Assembly: GCA_025451715.1 (NCBI GenBank)
Contig: JANWJY010000053.1
Span: 1-6,063, forward strand
DNA from: Fimbriimonadaceae bacterium
GTDB lineage: Bacteria > Armatimonadota > Fimbriimonadia > Fimbriimonadales > Fimbriimonadaceae
Direction of reading: 5' to 3'
Length of the DNA stretch: 6,063 nucleotides
Under the pieces are notes generated by a model that was given only the letters and a program-made list of their open reading frames with translations, did no database searches and had not been told where the DNA came from. Both the position numbers and the translations under genes were made by a program. Shown here one piece after another: positions 5,897 through 6,063 of the stretch. The first letter of the stretch is position 1, and every line of letters starts with the position of its first letter.

Positions 5897-5965
5897 CCCG
5901 AAAACGGGAGAAAAACGGGAAGCAAAGCGCAAAAGATGACGGGACAAAACGGGAGGAAAACGGGA
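5897..5965. repeat. Helically spaced AAAACGGGA direct repeats
   Basis: AAAACGGGA occurs exactly at 5901-5909, 5912-5920, 5946-5954 and 5957-5965, and a partial copy (ACGGGA) at 5939-5944. Starts are 11 apart within each pair, and the partial copy is 10 from the next unit. The first unit also forms a small palindrome, TCCCG-AAAA-CGGGA (5896-5909). A-tracts phased near one helical turn predict intrinsic bending. The units could be binding sites for a protein, an iteron-like array or a remnant of a repeat element. Confidence 0.65.
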
Positions 5966-5980
5966 ACCCTAGGGCATTCC

Positions 5981-6040
5981 CCCTCTCCCCGAGCCTGGGG
6001 AGTGGGCTAGAGAGAGGAGGCGGACAGTAAAGTCCTTTCC
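5981..6040. repeat. REP-like palindromic repeat, copy B (diverged)
   Basis: The order matches copy A at 4289-4349: CCCTCTCCCC, a short loop (GAGCCT), GGGGAGTGGG, a purine-rich tract, then GGACAGTAAAGTCCTTTC (6022-6039). The hairpin keeps six pairs (5985-5990 with 5997-6002), then one mismatch and three more pairs. The G-runs are eroded, so the four-tract quadruplex of copy A is lost here, whereas the AGTCCTTTC box is intact. Confidence 0.6.
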
Positions 6041-6063
6041 GCGCCTGGCAGTCGTCCCGCCAC

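Larger units (their letters stand above)
5607..6063. other. Gene-free tail after rsgA
   Basis: I find no credible coding region on either strand. The first 210 bases are less GC-rich than the genes and hold one promoter-like sequence; then come a GC-rich hairpin cluster, an A-tract/CGGGA array and the second copy of the palindromic repeat. No tRNA, rRNA, tmRNA, SRP or RNase P RNA signature was recognised. No hairpin followed by a T-run marks the end of rsgA transcription. Confidence 0.6.

Noticed and set aside
5897..5965. CRISPR array
   Set aside because: Units are 9 bases with 2-base to about 25-base gaps, far too short for CRISPR repeats and spacers, and no cas gene is present.

Overview
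The window is GC-rich bacterial DNA with three recognisable protein genes and two intergenic regions full of short palindromes and repeats. Two genes lie on the minus strand: a secreted glycoside hydrolase of the GH106 (alpha-L-rhamnosidase-like) type, and below it the first 340 residues of a secreted Planctomycete-type cytochrome/DUF1549 protein that runs off the left edge. On the plus strand, divergent from these, is rsgA, the circularly permuted GTPase of small-subunit ribosome maturation. PSCyt1/DUF1549 proteins next to secreted plant-polysaccharide hydrolases are typical of Planctomycetota, Verrucomicrobiota and Armatimonadota. I infer one of these, perhaps Armatimonadota, but nothing here fixes the phylum.

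Layout: 1-1020 (-) PSCyt1/DUF1549 protein, partial; 1021-1080 a 60-base gap with an 8-bp perfect hairpin and a -10-like hexamer; 1081-4266 (-) GH106-like hydrolase; 4267-4556 a divergent control region; 4557-5606 (+) rsgA; 5607-6063 a gene-free tail. The two minus-strand genes probably serve polysaccharide breakdown outside the cytoplasm, and rsgA is an unrelated housekeeping gene.

The most interesting signals are outside the main genes. (1) Both minus-strand genes have a -10-like hexamer ending exactly six bases before the ATG and no properly placed Shine-Dalgarno sequence, as expected for leaderless mRNAs. (2) The divergent region has an extended -10 (TGCTATAAT) flanked by two ACCGCTAG direct repeats 30 bases apart, then a 19-codon upstream ORF with a strong GGAGG site, then a nested hairpin that ends one base before the rsgA Shine-Dalgarno: the layout of a leader-peptide control system. 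(3) A palindromic repeat with a four-tract G-quadruplex motif lies in the divergent region, and a diverged copy lies at the right end. (4) The tail has a helically phased AAAACGGGA array, a cluster of GC-rich hairpins and an orphan promoter pointing rightward. None of these has been tested beyond reading the sequence.
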